Shown: positions 7,917-16,060 of the stretch, one piece after another
How positions within the stretch are numbered: the first letter of the stretch is position 1
How the letters are laid out: the number at the start of each line of letters is the position of its first letter
Assembly: GCA_016188965.1 (NCBI GenBank)
Contig: JACPGT010000010.1
Location: forward strand, 1-64,000
Length of the DNA: 64,000 nt
Reading direction: 5' to 3'
DNA from: Microcaldota archaeon
GTDB taxonomy: Archaea; Micrarchaeota; Micrarchaeia; Norongarragalinales; Norongarragalinaceae
Translations under genes and position numbers: made by a program
Notes under the pieces: model-generated
Databases searched by the model: none
The model's input: only the letters and a program-made list of their open reading frames with translations
What the model was told of the DNA's origin: nothing

Positions 7917-9296
7917 CTAGAACGCGGATGCGCCTTGCGTTTCCTTGTACGCCTTGAGCTTGGTCTTGAGTTTCTTCGAAAATGCGGCGGCCTTGCGGCC
8001 GGCGAGGCCCGTGTGCGCCGACACGTCGTGGCCTTTGACTTCCTTGAGCAGCGGGTTGGGTTTTCCTTGCAGCACGTCGTTCCAGGCCGCCATCGACTTT
8101 TCCCGCAGTTTTTCGTGCGCGTCCTGGCGCGAGTGGCCTTTTTGGACCAATGCCATCAGCAGCACTTCCGTCAGTGCAAAAGGACCGTGCTGTTCGAGGT
8201 GTTTCTGCACGACGGCTTCGTTGACGACCAGGCCGTCGGCCACTTTGTACGCCAAAAGCAGCATTTCGTCCAATGCCAGGAACGATTGGGCCATCCAGAC
8301 GCGGCGGTTGGCCGAGTCATCCAGCGTCCGCTCCAAACCGTTGTTGGCCGCGTTCTCCCATGCAATCTGTGGTCCCGCGGCGACGAGGCGCGCTAGGCTG
8401 CAGATGCGTTCGCAGCTGATGGGGTTGCGTTTGAACGGCATGGCGGACGAGCCGACTTGTTTGGTTTTGAACGGTTCGGACACTTCGTGCTGCATTTGGA
8501 GTAGCCGGATGTCCAGCGCCATTTTGTGCAGCGATTCGGCTACTCCGGCCAGCACGGATGCCAATTCGTAATCTTGCTTGCGGCTGTACGTCTGCGTGGC
8601 AACATCGAAAGCCGTCAGTCCTAGTTTCTTGAGGAAGTCGGATTCCAGCTTTTCCACGGCCGCGCCATCGCCGTCCATGATGGCCAGGTAGCTTGCCGCG
8701 GTTCCGGTGGCGCCTTTGAGGCCTTTGGCCCACAGGTCGCCTTGGATCCATTCCAGCGTCTCGAGGTCCTCCAGGACGTCTTGCGCATAGACGGCGAATC
8801 GGTATCCCAGCGTGCTGGGTTCGGCGGATTGCAGGTGCGTGTATGCCATGCACGGCGTGTCCTTGTATTTGGCGACGAGGCGCTCCAGCGCGAATAACAG
8901 CGAAGCCGTGCGCTGGGTCAGCAGTTTCAAAGCGTCCATTTGGTGCAGCACGTCGGCATTGTCCTCGATGTCCATGGACGTGGCGCCCCAGTGCAGTTTG
9001 CCGCCGCCGACCTTGCATTGGGACGAAAAGACGCGCAGTTCAGCGACCAAGTCATGACGGATTTCTTTTTCAATTTCGAGGCTTTTTTCCACATCAACGT
9101 CGGCAACGTGTTTTTCAATGTCGTCCAGTTCAGCCTTGTTGATTTTCCCCGCTTTGTGCTGGGCGAATGCCAATGCGGCCCAGACCCGGCGCCAAGTGAG
9201 CCTTCGGTGGTGTTCGGAGAAAATCGACCGCATGGGTTGCGACGCGTAGCGCCAAGTGAACGGGGATAAGTAGTCGTCAAACCCGTAGGATGCCAC
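7917..9296 (-). CDS. purB: Adenylosuccinate lyase PurB
   Basis: PurB removes fumarate from SAICAR and from adenylosuccinate, acting in both step 8 and the IMP-to-AMP branch. The fumarase-superfamily signature appears as SSAMPFKRNPISCE, carrying the flexible catalytic-loop serines. The N-terminal YLSPFTWRYASQPMRSIF resembles the start of animal adenylosuccinate lyases. The track ORF begins at 9365, but a TATA-like CTTTAATAAG lies at about 9332-9341, inside that extension. The in-frame GTG at 9296 leaves a short leader and is preferred, giving about 459 residues. It is first gene of the purBACE run. Confidence 0.95.
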   Translation of the reverse strand: MASYGFDDYLSPFTWRYASQPMRSIFSEHHRRLTWRRVWAALAFAQHKAGKINKAELDDIEKHVADVDVEKSLEIEKEIRHDLVAELRVFSSQCKVGGGKLHWGATSMDIEDNADVLHQMDALKLLTQRTASLLFALERLVAKYKDTPCMAYTHLQSAEPSTLGYRFAVYAQDVLEDLETLEWIQGDLWAKGLKGATGTAASYLAIMDGDGAAVEKLESDFLKKLGLTAFDVATQTYSRKQDYELASVLAGVAESLHKMALDIRLLQMQHEVSEPFKTKQVGSSAMPFKRNPISCERICSLARLVAAGPQIAWENAANNGLERTLDDSANRRVWMAQSFLALDEMLLLAYKVADGLVVNEAVVQKHLEQHGPFALTEVLLMALVQKGHSRQDAHEKLREKSMAAWNDVLQGKPNPLLKEVKGHDVSAHTGLAGRKAAAFSKKLKTKLKAYKETQGASAF

Positions 9297-9386
9297 TTCT
9301 GAGTCCCACCGTATGAGATGAATGCCGACCGGCTTATTAAAGGCTTTATTGCACCGGGCGTGCATCGGCTTTTGTTGTATGGTTGC

Positions 9387-10058
9387 TTATTCTCTTTTGC
9401 CGGCGGACCGTGGTTTGACCACGATTCGTTTGATGGAAATTTCGCGGTCCTCGTGGTGTCCGATGGCCTTGTAGCCCTGTTTTTTCAGGAACCTCTGGCC
9501 ATCCTGTTCGTCTGCTTCCAGTTGCGCTACGCGGTGAGTAGCCGTGCCATGAAAATCGGATACGGCCCTGGTTTCATGTTCATCGTAAAGCCGGCTGCCC
9601 AATTTTTTCTGTCGGTACCCGGGAAGGATGTAGCCGTGGCCTCCGAATAGTACCCGTTGCGATATTTCCTTCGGCGCTACTTCAGCCAGGTCCGATTCCG
9701 CTTGCCGAATCAGCGCGACCATTTTTTCGGGGATTATTCCCTTCCGATACGAATGGACGTATCCGATGACGTTCCCGTCGGAAAACAAGAGGTGCACTAT
9801 TCCTTCCCCGCGCTGCATGTCGCTTTGGAGCGTTTCCTCCCGACTTCGGAAACGCTGCACCACTTTTTTCAGCAATGCAGCGTTGTTTTCCATGTTTTCC
9901 GATCGTTCTTTGGCGTTTTGCTTTTCGTCCGCTTGGCGGGGCCCATAGGGCTGAACGATGGCTTCACGCAGTTCGTTCAAGTGGGCTTGCAAAATCTCGT
10001 GGAGAGCCCTACGGTGGTCGGCATTATCGTGGTCAACTTGGACGATTTTCGTTTTCAT
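9387..10058 (-). CDS. GNAT-family acetyltransferase
   Basis: The 223-residue protein has the acetyl-CoA-binding motif A of GNAT enzymes near residues 150-170 (GYILPGYRQKKLGSRLYDE, a Q/R-x-x-G-x-G/A-like loop followed by a helix). A strand-rich stretch precedes it (GIVHLLFSDGNVIGYVHSYRKG) and a C-terminal ending LKKQGYKAIGHHED follows, the usual final strand. The first 90 residues are helical and charged. The ATG at 10058 is chosen over the track start at 10079 because a TATA-like AATATAAAG directly precedes the upstream ATG, too close for it to be the start. The substrate cannot be told. It sits between purN and purB but has no evident purine role. Confidence 0.75.
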   Translation of the reverse strand: MKTKIVQVDHDNADHRRALHEILQAHLNELREAIVQPYGPRQADEKQNAKERSENMENNAALLKKVVQRFRSREETLQSDMQRGEGIVHLLFSDGNVIGYVHSYRKGIIPEKMVALIRQAESDLAEVAPKEISQRVLFGGHGYILPGYRQKKLGSRLYDEHETRAVSDFHGTATHRVAQLEADEQDGQRFLKKQGYKAIGHHEDREISIKRIVVKPRSAGKRE

Positions 10059-10101
10059 GGATTGGTAGTCACGTTCCATTCTTTATATTGTGATCTCCGC
10101 C

Positions 10102-10836
10102 CTACACTGCGTTTTCAGCGTCAACACCGTGGGGGCTGGGCTTGCCGTCGAAATACAGCGCGCCCGTCTTGTCTTCTTCGAAACGTTTCTCGGCCAGCCA
10201 CTGTAGCGTCTTTGGGAAGATGACCCAGTCGCCTTGTTCCTTCAGCCGGTTCTGATGCTCGGCGGCGGCTTTTTGCACTTGCGCGTCATCCTTGGGGTCG
10301 AACCCTTTCGGCAGACGGACGGGCATTGGCGCGGAGCGTACCAGCAGACGGCCGCCGTCCACCGTTTCTTCCACCAGATGCGTGGTCGAACGCAGGAATT
10401 TCTCGCCGGCCAGGATGGCAGCGCGAACCGCGTGCTTGCCGACGAAGGCGCGATGCCCGGCTTCATCCAGCAAGCTCAAGTCCGCGGGGTGCACGTTGAC
10501 GCCCAGGAATGCCTTGACCAGCACGGGTGATGCGATGCTCATGTACCCGCAGTACGCCACAACGTCCGGCTGGTAGGGTTGCAGCAACTTGACCGTTTCG
10601 CGGTCGAACTCGCCGCGCACGCTCAAGTCCGTTTTTTTCAAGCGTTTCTGGCGGTAGAACGCGTTGATGTCGTTTTGCTCGTAATCGATTCCGTATTGCT
10701 TTGCGATGGAGCGGGCGTTGCTTTGCGGGTTGTCCGTGAGGATGCAGACGACTTGGTACGCCTTGCCGTTCGCAGCGTCTTCGAGAATCTGGGTGAGGTT
10801 CGAACCGGAACCGGACATCAAAGCCGCCACGCGCAT
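10102..10836 (-). CDS. purN: Phosphoribosylglycinamide formyltransferase PurN
   Basis: PurN formylates GAR using 10-formyl-tetrahydrofolate (step 3). The start at 10836 gives MRVAALMSGSGSNL, the canonical opening with phosphate-binding GSGSN; the track start at 10890 lies only about 8 nt from the TATA-like box and is unlikely. GGAG lies about 8 nt upstream of the chosen ATG. The catalytic region reads VNVHPADLSLLDEAGHRAFVG, retaining N-x-HP, and THLVEETVDGGRLL matches the C-terminal H-V-x-E-x-x-D-x-G motif. The 244-residue length is longer than the usual 190-220, with an extra charged C-terminal tail. It is divergent from folD, which supplies its cofactor pool, across one palindromic TATA box. 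Confidence 0.9.
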   Translation of the reverse strand: MRVAALMSGSGSNLTQILEDAANGKAYQVVCILTDNPQSNARSIAKQYGIDYEQNDINAFYRQKRLKKTDLSVRGEFDRETVKLLQPYQPDVVAYCGYMSIASPVLVKAFLGVNVHPADLSLLDEAGHRAFVGKHAVRAAILAGEKFLRSTTHLVEETVDGGRLLVRSAPMPVRLPKGFDPKDDAQVQKAAAEHQNRLKEQGDWVIFPKTLQWLAEKRFEEDKTGALYFDGKPSPHGVDAENAV

Positions 10837-10893
10837 GGGCGTCGCTCCACGAAAAAGCGAATGCCGCTTCGGTAGGCGCGCCGGTAGCATAGA

Positions 10894-10903
10894 CCATATA
10901 TGG
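10894..10903. promoter_or_regulatory. Palindromic TATA box shared by purN and folD
   Basis: CCATATATGG is a perfect palindrome between the divergent purN and folD genes. Its centre is about 29 nt upstream of the folD ATG and about 62 nt from the purN ATG, so it would give folD an essentially leaderless mRNA and purN a leader of roughly 35 nt. Because it is symmetric, it can position transcription in both directions and may couple formyl-folate supply with its use. Confidence 0.5.
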
Positions 10904-10926
10904 CTTTGCCGGTATTAATCCGTTAT

Positions 10927-11661
10927 ATGCCCGCCCAATTGCTCAACGGAAAGGAACTGGCCCAGAAAATCCGCACTAGGCTTGCCGAAGACGCGGCCAT
11001 TTTGGCCGAGACGAAGGGCCGCCCGCCCGGCTTGGCCGCCGTGTTAGTCGGCGAAGATCCGGCCAGCCAACTGTACGTGTCCAGGAAGCACCAGGCCTGC
11101 CAGGAGGCCGGATTCCACTCCGAACTCGTCCAACTGTCCGCCTCCATCTCACAGGACGAATTGCTCCGGAAAGTGCGCGATTTGAACCGGGCCGCTCACG
11201 TTGACGGCATTCTGGTGCAACTGCCATTGCCCAAGGGTCTGGATGAGCAGGCCGTGTTGGAGGCCGTACTACCGGAAAAGGACGTTGACGGTTTCCATCC
11301 GCTCAACCAAGGCCGCCTGATGCTGGGGCTGGATGGGTTCGTACCCGCTACGCCCACGACGGTCACCGTTTGCCACTCCAAAACGAAAAACCTCGAGAAG
11401 ATCACGACGCAGGCCGACGTCTTAGTCGCGGCCGTGGGAAAAGCCGGCCTCATCAGCGCGGACCACGTCAAGGACGGCGCCGTCGTGGTCGACGTGGGCA
11501 CCAGCCGCGTAGGCGGCAAGCTCAAAGGCGACGTGGATTTTGACGCCGTGAAGGAAAAAGCCTCTTGGATCACGCCCGTTCCCGGCGGCGTGGGTCCCAT
11601 GACCATCGCCATGCTTCTGGAAAACACGTTCGAATCCTACCAGAAACGCAACGGCGTTTAA
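10927..11661 (+). CDS. folD: FolD-like methylenetetrahydrofolate dehydrogenase/cyclohydrolase, internal deletion
   Basis: FolD interconverts methylene-, methenyl- and 10-formyl-tetrahydrofolate. Catalytic-domain motifs are present: the YVSRKHQACQ helix with its lysine, ILVQLPLPK, DVDGFHP, and the C-terminal ITPVPGGVGPMTIAMLLENT. But the chain reads FVPATP directly into TTVTVCHSKTKNL. In normal FolD about 42 residues lie between these points, including the GRSxxVGxP nucleotide-binding loop. At 244 residues it is short for the family (about 280-300). The frame is kept across the junction near 11355. Dehydrogenase activity is therefore doubtful unless this is an assembly error. The ATG at 10927 is chosen over the track start at 10900, which lies inside the TATA box region. 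Confidence 0.85.
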   Translation: MPAQLLNGKELAQKIRTRLAEDAAILAETKGRPPGLAAVLVGEDPASQLYVSRKHQACQEAGFHSELVQLSASISQDELLRKVRDLNRAAHVDGILVQLPLPKGLDEQAVLEAVLPEKDVDGFHPLNQGRLMLGLDGFVPATPTTVTVCHSKTKNLEKITTQADVLVAAVGKAGLISADHVKDGAVVVDVGTSRVGGKLKGDVDFDAVKEKASWITPVPGGVGPMTIAMLLENTFESYQKRNGV

Positions 11662-11714
11662 GCGACTCAAAGCATCGATTTTTTAATGGACTCCTCATTT
11701 GGTTGTTGCATCGC

Positions 11715-12506
11715 ATGACTTTCCTGGTTTTCACGGTGGACGTCGACCGCGACGCGGCTTGGCCCCAGAACGGCTCGGGCGCAGCGGGCACCCGCAACCG
11801 TTCCGCGCCGTCCTTCGAATCTTCCCGCAAAGGATTTTTTTCCTTGCTTGAGACCGTCAACGATTTGGGCATTCCGACGACGTTCTTCTTCGAAGCCGCT
11901 ACCGCGCTGGAGTTGGAACCGGTTTCCCTGACCGGTCACGAAGTCGCATGCCACGGCTTGGACCACGAGGACTTCACCGGCAAGCACACCGAGAAGCCGT
12001 TCACCCGCGTCGAGAGACGCACCACGCTGCAGAACGCAGTCACCTTGCTTGAAAACCGCTTCAAAGTCGAGATCGACGGCTTCCGGGCGCCCTATTTAGG
12101 CTGGGATTTGGACTTGCTGATGGCCATTGCCGAAACCGGTTTTTCCTACGATTCTTCCGTCGTCGCCGGCCATTTGAAGAACCCGCCTCTTCCTGAATTG
12201 TATTTGCCCGAATGGAAGGATGCCGCCGGCCAGAAGATGTCCGGATACTTATGGCCCCTCATGGAAGGCAAACGCGCCGTCTCGGAATACGTCGACGCAG
12301 TTTCGAAATCCGTCGTCGCCGGCGAGCCGTACATCGTTCTGGCCACGCATTCCTGGCACACGCATTGCTCGGTCGAGCGGGGCGAACTGCCGGAAGCCGA
12401 GGCCCGTTTTAACGTCCAACGCGTTCGCCAACTGCTGGAAGCGGTCAAAGGCATTCCGAATCTCGAATTCAAACTGGCGCGCGACGTGGTCCTGCAAAAG
12501 CTTTAA
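11715..12506 (+). CDS. Polysaccharide deacetylase-family hydrolase
   Basis: The 263-residue protein follows the carbohydrate esterase 4 (NodB-like) plan. It opens with a strand ending TVDVD, the metal/catalytic aspartate motif. VACHGLDHEDF gives the H-x-x-x-H metal ligands, and GFRAPYLGWD gives the conserved R-x-P motif. VLATHSWH near residue 215 suits the final catalytic histidine motif. No signal peptide is present, so it would act in the cytoplasm or on lipid-linked sugars. The true start is the ATG at 11715, about 28 nt after a TTTTTTAATGG box; the track start at 11565 lies inside folD. It sits among purine genes without an evident link; deacetylation of an N-acetyl sugar or related amide is the family expectation. 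Confidence 0.85.
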   Translation: MTFLVFTVDVDRDAAWPQNGSGAAGTRNRSAPSFESSRKGFFSLLETVNDLGIPTTFFFEAATALELEPVSLTGHEVACHGLDHEDFTGKHTEKPFTRVERRTTLQNAVTLLENRFKVEIDGFRAPYLGWDLDLLMAIAETGFSYDSSVVAGHLKNPPLPELYLPEWKDAAGQKMSGYLWPLMEGKRAVSEYVDAVSKSVVAGEPYIVLATHSWHTHCSVERGELPEAEARFNVQRVRQLLEAVKGIPNLEFKLARDVVLQKL

Positions 12507-12564
12507 GGGCCTATGTCGGCACTAACGCCCTAACCAACTTTTTTCGCAACCGGGTGCATCCGCA

Positions 12565-14118
12565 GTGATTGGAAAAGCAGTCGACGTCAAACGGGCATTG
12601 GTCAGCGTCCATGACAAGACCGGAATCGTGCCGTTCTGTCAACGCCTCCAGAAACTCGGCATCCAGATTTTCTCCACCGGCGGCACCTCTAAACTCCTCA
12701 AGGAAAACGGCGTTTTTGTGACCGACGTGTCCGACTACACGGGCTTTCCGGAAATGATGGGCGGACGCGTCAAGACGCTGCACCCGAAAGTCCACGGCGG
12801 CATTTTGTACCGCCGCGACCAACCCGACGACCGCGACGACGTGTCCAAGAACGGCATTTCCGGCTTCGACCTGGTCGTGGTCAACCTTTACCCTTTCCAG
12901 CAGACCGTTGCCCGTAAAGGAGTTAGCTTGGCCGAAGTCGTGGAGAACATCGACATCGGAGGTCCGGCCATGCTGCGCTCCGCGGCCAAGAACTACGAGT
13001 ACGTCGGCGTGCTGGCCGACCCGGCGGACTACGACGACGTGGCGATGGAACTACAGGCCACTTGCGGCCGTTTGTCGTATGAACGGCGAGAAAAACTTAT
13101 GCTCAAGGCCTTCGAACGTACGGCCGCGTATGATGCGGCCATTTCCGACTACTTCCAGAACCTGCAAGGCCACGCTTTCCCGCAATCGCTTACCCGCCAA
13201 TTGAGCAAGGTCTCCGATTTGCGTTATGGCGAGAACCCCCACCAGAAAGCCTCGTTGTATTCCTGGAAACCCGGCATCGCCCAAAGCAGGATCCTCGCCG
13301 GAAAGGAAATGTCGTACAACAACTGGCTGGACGCCTACTCGGCTTTCCAAATCGCCCGCGAGTTCGACCCTTCCCTTCCCGTGGCCGTCATCGTCAAGCA
13401 CAACAACCCCTGCGGTGGCGCGCTTGACGCCCAGCAGCACGTCGCCTTGCAAAAGGCTTTGAAGACGGATGCCGCGTCCGCTTTCGGCGGCGTCTACGCG
13501 TTCAACACGCCGGTCACCGTCGAATCCGCCCGCGTATTGGCGGACTGGTTCGTCGAAGTCATCATCGCCAACGGCTATGAGCCCGGCGCCGTCGAAATCC
13601 TCTCTGAAAAGAAGAACCGCCGGTTATTGGATGCGTCCGCCGTGTGGAACGAACCGGCCGGTATGGACATACGCAAAATCGGCGGCTCCGTGCTCGTCCA
13701 GGAATCCGACTCCTTGCTCTACCACGACTTGAAGACCGTGACGCAACGCAAGCCCACGGACGCCGAAAAACAAGATTTGGACTTCGCGTGGAAGTTCTGC
13801 AAGCACGCCAAATCCAACGCCATCGTCTTTGCTAAAGACCACCACGTCGTCGGCATCGGAGCGGGGCAATCCAGCCGCATCGACTCCGTCCGCATCGCCG
13901 TCCAAAAAGCCCGCGCTGCCGGACTCTCACTGGAAGGCGCCGTCATGGCGTCCGATGCGTTCTTCCCGTTTCCCGACGGCGTCACGGAGGCCGCCAAAGC
14001 CGGCATCAAGGCTGTCATGCACCCCGGTGGCTCCCTGAAAGACGCCGACGTGACTGCCGAGGCGGACAAACTCGGCTTGGCCATGCTGTTCACGGGCATG
14101 CGGCACTTTAGGCACTAA
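12565..14118 (+). CDS. purH: Bifunctional AICAR formyltransferase / IMP cyclohydrolase PurH
   Basis: PurH performs the last two steps to IMP. Residues 1-200 form the cyclohydrolase (MGS-like) domain with STGGTSKLL, GFPEMMGGRVKTLHPKVHGG and IDIGGPAMLRSAAKN. The rest is the AICAR formyltransferase domain, with LRYGENPHQKA, the catalytic VIVKHNNPCGG (Lys-His) and VGIGAGQSSRIDSV. The 517-residue length is normal. The start is a GTG; no better in-frame ATG exists. The two-domain protein is common in bacteria and eukaryotes, whereas many archaea use PurP and PurO, so acquisition from bacteria is likely. It needs 10-formyl-tetrahydrofolate, tying it to folD upstream. Confidence 0.97.
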   Translation: MIGKAVDVKRALVSVHDKTGIVPFCQRLQKLGIQIFSTGGTSKLLKENGVFVTDVSDYTGFPEMMGGRVKTLHPKVHGGILYRRDQPDDRDDVSKNGISGFDLVVVNLYPFQQTVARKGVSLAEVVENIDIGGPAMLRSAAKNYEYVGVLADPADYDDVAMELQATCGRLSYERREKLMLKAFERTAAYDAAISDYFQNLQGHAFPQSLTRQLSKVSDLRYGENPHQKASLYSWKPGIAQSRILAGKEMSYNNWLDAYSAFQIAREFDPSLPVAVIVKHNNPCGGALDAQQHVALQKALKTDAASAFGGVYAFNTPVTVESARVLADWFVEVIIANGYEPGAVEILSEKKNRRLLDASAVWNEPAGMDIRKIGGSVLVQESDSLLYHDLKTVTQRKPTDAEKQDLDFAWKFCKHAKSNAIVFAKDHHVVGIGAGQSSRIDSVRIAVQKARAAGLSLEGAVMASDAFFPFPDGVTEAAKAGIKAVMHPGGSLKDADVTAEADKLGLAMLFTGMRHFRH

Positions 14119-14163
14119 ATCTCTTTTCCAAAGGATAAAGAATCATCCGGTGCTGATGGGGAT

Positions 14164-14511
14164 ATGGAGCCGAGTTTTCAGAAAGGCACGATTCGACAAG
14201 CGGTCCGCGAAATGGAATTTCTCCAAGAGCCCCTCGTTCTTTACCACGATCTTCCAGCCAACCTAAAGAAAAGGCCCCCCGGGGCTGAAATTCGGTTGGT
14301 CCATCTTCAGGTAAAACACCCCGTATTTCCGGAGGGAAATGTGCCGGTACTTGCGCTGGAGATGAAAGGCAAGGGGGTCAAAAAAGGCCTGACGGTAATT
14401 GGAATGCCGCACTATGATGATCCCAACGGGGTCGCAATGAAGAAAATGGCTCACTATCGTTTTACGCCAGAGTTTGCTCGACAGATCCAAGAACTCCTGG
14501 TCCGTCACTAG
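14164..14511 (+). CDS. Small hypothetical protein
   Basis: The predicted product is 115 residues, soluble and slightly basic, with no signal or membrane segment. It contains a strand-rich middle (EIRLVHLQVKHPVF, VPVLALEMKGKGVKK, GLTVIGMPHYDDPNG) and a C-terminal helix. No family was recognised. Codon choice is a little less GC-biased than in its neighbours. It lies 45 bp after purH and 130 bp before purF in the same direction and may be co-transcribed. A longer antisense ORF (14263..14958 minus) was judged less likely because it also overlaps the start of purF. Confidence 0.55.
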   Translation: MEPSFQKGTIRQAVREMEFLQEPLVLYHDLPANLKKRPPGAEIRLVHLQVKHPVFPEGNVPVLALEMKGKGVKKGLTVIGMPHYDDPNGVAMKKMAHYRFTPEFARQIQELLVRH

Positions 14512-14641
14512 CCCTTTTAAGCCTTGGGCGTCTAATACAGCGTAGGCAGGGGTAACGGAAGCCGCTTTGAGGCCCGCGACGTTCATTTTGAAGTCCAGAC
14601 GTCGTCGGCGGATTAGCCGCTTCCGGAGGGGAAAGCGAACC
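14512..14641 (+). promoter_or_regulatory. purF promoter and structured leader
   Basis: The 130 bp before purF hold a TATA-like CTTTTAAGCC at about 14515-14524, predicting a start near 14545 and a leader of roughly 100 nt, unlike the leaderless genes around it. The leader can form a closing helix CGGAAGC (14556-14562) with GCTTCCG (14619-14625), enclosing CGACG/CGTCG and CGGC/GCCG stems. The GGAGG that may be the purF ribosome-binding site follows immediately at about 14624-14629, overlapping the helix edge. Structures of this size occur by chance in GC-rich DNA, so regulation is only a suggestion. Confidence 0.4.
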
Positions 14642-16060
14642 GTGTGCGGCATCATCGGCATCATGGGCCAGCAGAACGTCTCGTTCGACGTGTATAGAGG
14701 CCTCTTGGCCTTGCAGCACCGCGGACAGGACTCCGCGGGAATCGCGTGTTTTGATAAAGTCCGCATCAACCTCAAGAAAGGCGTGGGCCTGGTTTCCGAA
14801 GTCTTTTCCGACGCGAATTTGGCGCTTCTGAAGGGCCGCGCGGCCATCGGCCACGTCCGGTATGCCACGGCCGGCTCGACGCCCAAACTGGACAGCCAGC
14901 CGTTCGTCGTCGACATCCCGCACGCCATCGCGTTCGCCCACAACGGCAACGCCATCAATTATTTGGACTGGCAGAGCGCGTATTCCGACCGCACCGAATC
15001 CTGCTGCGACACCGAAGTTTTGCTGCATTTGTTTTCCGAGAAGCTCAATGGCGAGAAGCACCTGACGGTCGAGAAAGTGTTCGACGCAGTGCAGGCGTTC
15101 ATGAAAGAAGTCATCGGCTCGTACGCCATCGTCGCACTGGTGGAGAACCTGGGCATTTTGGCGTTCCGTGACCCGCATGCCAACCGGCCGCTGGTGTTAG
15201 GCCGCCGCGGCTCCGACGTGGCCTTTGCTTCCGAATCCGTGGCTTTCGACGCCATGGGCTTCGACTTGGTCCGTGATTTGAAAGCCGGCGAAGCCATGTT
15301 CATCGAATATTCGGGCGTTGTCCACGAAAAAATCCTCTTGCCGAAAGCGCCGCGGCATTGCATGTTCGAATGGGTCTATTTTGCTCGGCCTGATTCGCAA
15401 TTGGAAGGAAAAAGCGTGTACGAAGTCCGCATCGCTTTGGGCAAGGAATTGGGCAAGGCCATGAAGAACCAGAAACCCGATGTGGTCGTGCCCGTTCCGG
15501 ACACGTCCCGCCCCGCCGCATTGGGCCTGGCTGAACAGATCCAGGTGCCCATGCAGGAAGGGCTTATCAAGAACCGCTACATCGGCCGCACGTTCATCAT
15601 GCCAACGCAGGAAAGCCGGGAGCGGGCGATGAACGTCAAACTCAACACCGTCACGCCCGTGGTCAAGGACAAGGACGTCTTGCTGGTGGATGATTCCATC
15701 GTGCGCGGCACAACGGCCCGTAAAATCGTGGGCGTGGTCAAGAAGGAAGCCAAAAGCGTGCACCTGGCGTCGACTTGTCCGCCCATCCAGTACCCCTGTT
15801 TTTACGGCATCGATTTTCCCATCCAGTCCGAACTCGTCGCGTACCAGGAAAAGGACGTCGAAGGCATCCGCAAGAAGCTCGCCGCGGACGGTTTGACTTA
15901 CCAGTCACTGGAAGGACTTCGAAAAGCCATCGGAGTGTCCGGCTTGTGCACGGCGTGCCTCGACGGGGATTATCCGACGAGCATTCCGGAGGCCTTGCGC
16001 AACAAGCTGGAGTCCGCCCGCACGTCCGAGCGCAAGAAGGTGCAGCAGGAATATGCCTAG
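14642..16060 (+). CDS. purF: Amidophosphoribosyltransferase PurF
   Basis: PurF makes phosphoribosylamine from PRPP and glutamine, the committed first step. The true start is the GTG at 14642, which gives CGIIGIMG with the N-terminal nucleophile cysteine exposed after Met removal; the track start at 14567 adds an unrelated arginine-rich tail. The glutaminase domain shows GHVRYATAGS and AHNGNAINY. The transferase domain carries the PRPP loop VLLVDDSIVRGTT. Cysteine residues in the C-terminal part (ASTCPPIQYPCFYGID, SGLCTACLDGDYP) match positions that ligate an Fe-S cluster in Bacillus-type PurF; this is inference. It overlaps purD by 8 bp. Confidence 0.96.
   Translation: MCGIIGIMGQQNVSFDVYRGLLALQHRGQDSAGIACFDKVRINLKKGVGLVSEVFSDANLALLKGRAAIGHVRYATAGSTPKLDSQPFVVDIPHAIAFAHNGNAINYLDWQSAYSDRTESCCDTEVLLHLFSEKLNGEKHLTVEKVFDAVQAFMKEVIGSYAIVALVENLGILAFRDPHANRPLVLGRRGSDVAFASESVAFDAMGFDLVRDLKAGEAMFIEYSGVVHEKILLPKAPRHCMFEWVYFARPDSQLEGKSVYEVRIALGKELGKAMKNQKPDVVVPVPDTSRPAALGLAEQIQVPMQEGLIKNRYIGRTFIMPTQESRERAMNVKLNTVTPVVKDKDVLLVDDSIVRGTTARKIVGVVKKEAKSVHLASTCPPIQYPCFYGIDFPIQSELVAYQEKDVEGIRKKLAADGLTYQSLEGLRKAIGVSGLCTACLDGDYPTSIPEALRNKLESARTSERKKVQQEYA

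Noticed and set aside
14263-14958. 231-codon minus-strand ORF over the 14164 gene and the purF start
   Set aside because: It overlaps purF coding sequence antisense; the plus-strand 115-residue frame explains the region better.
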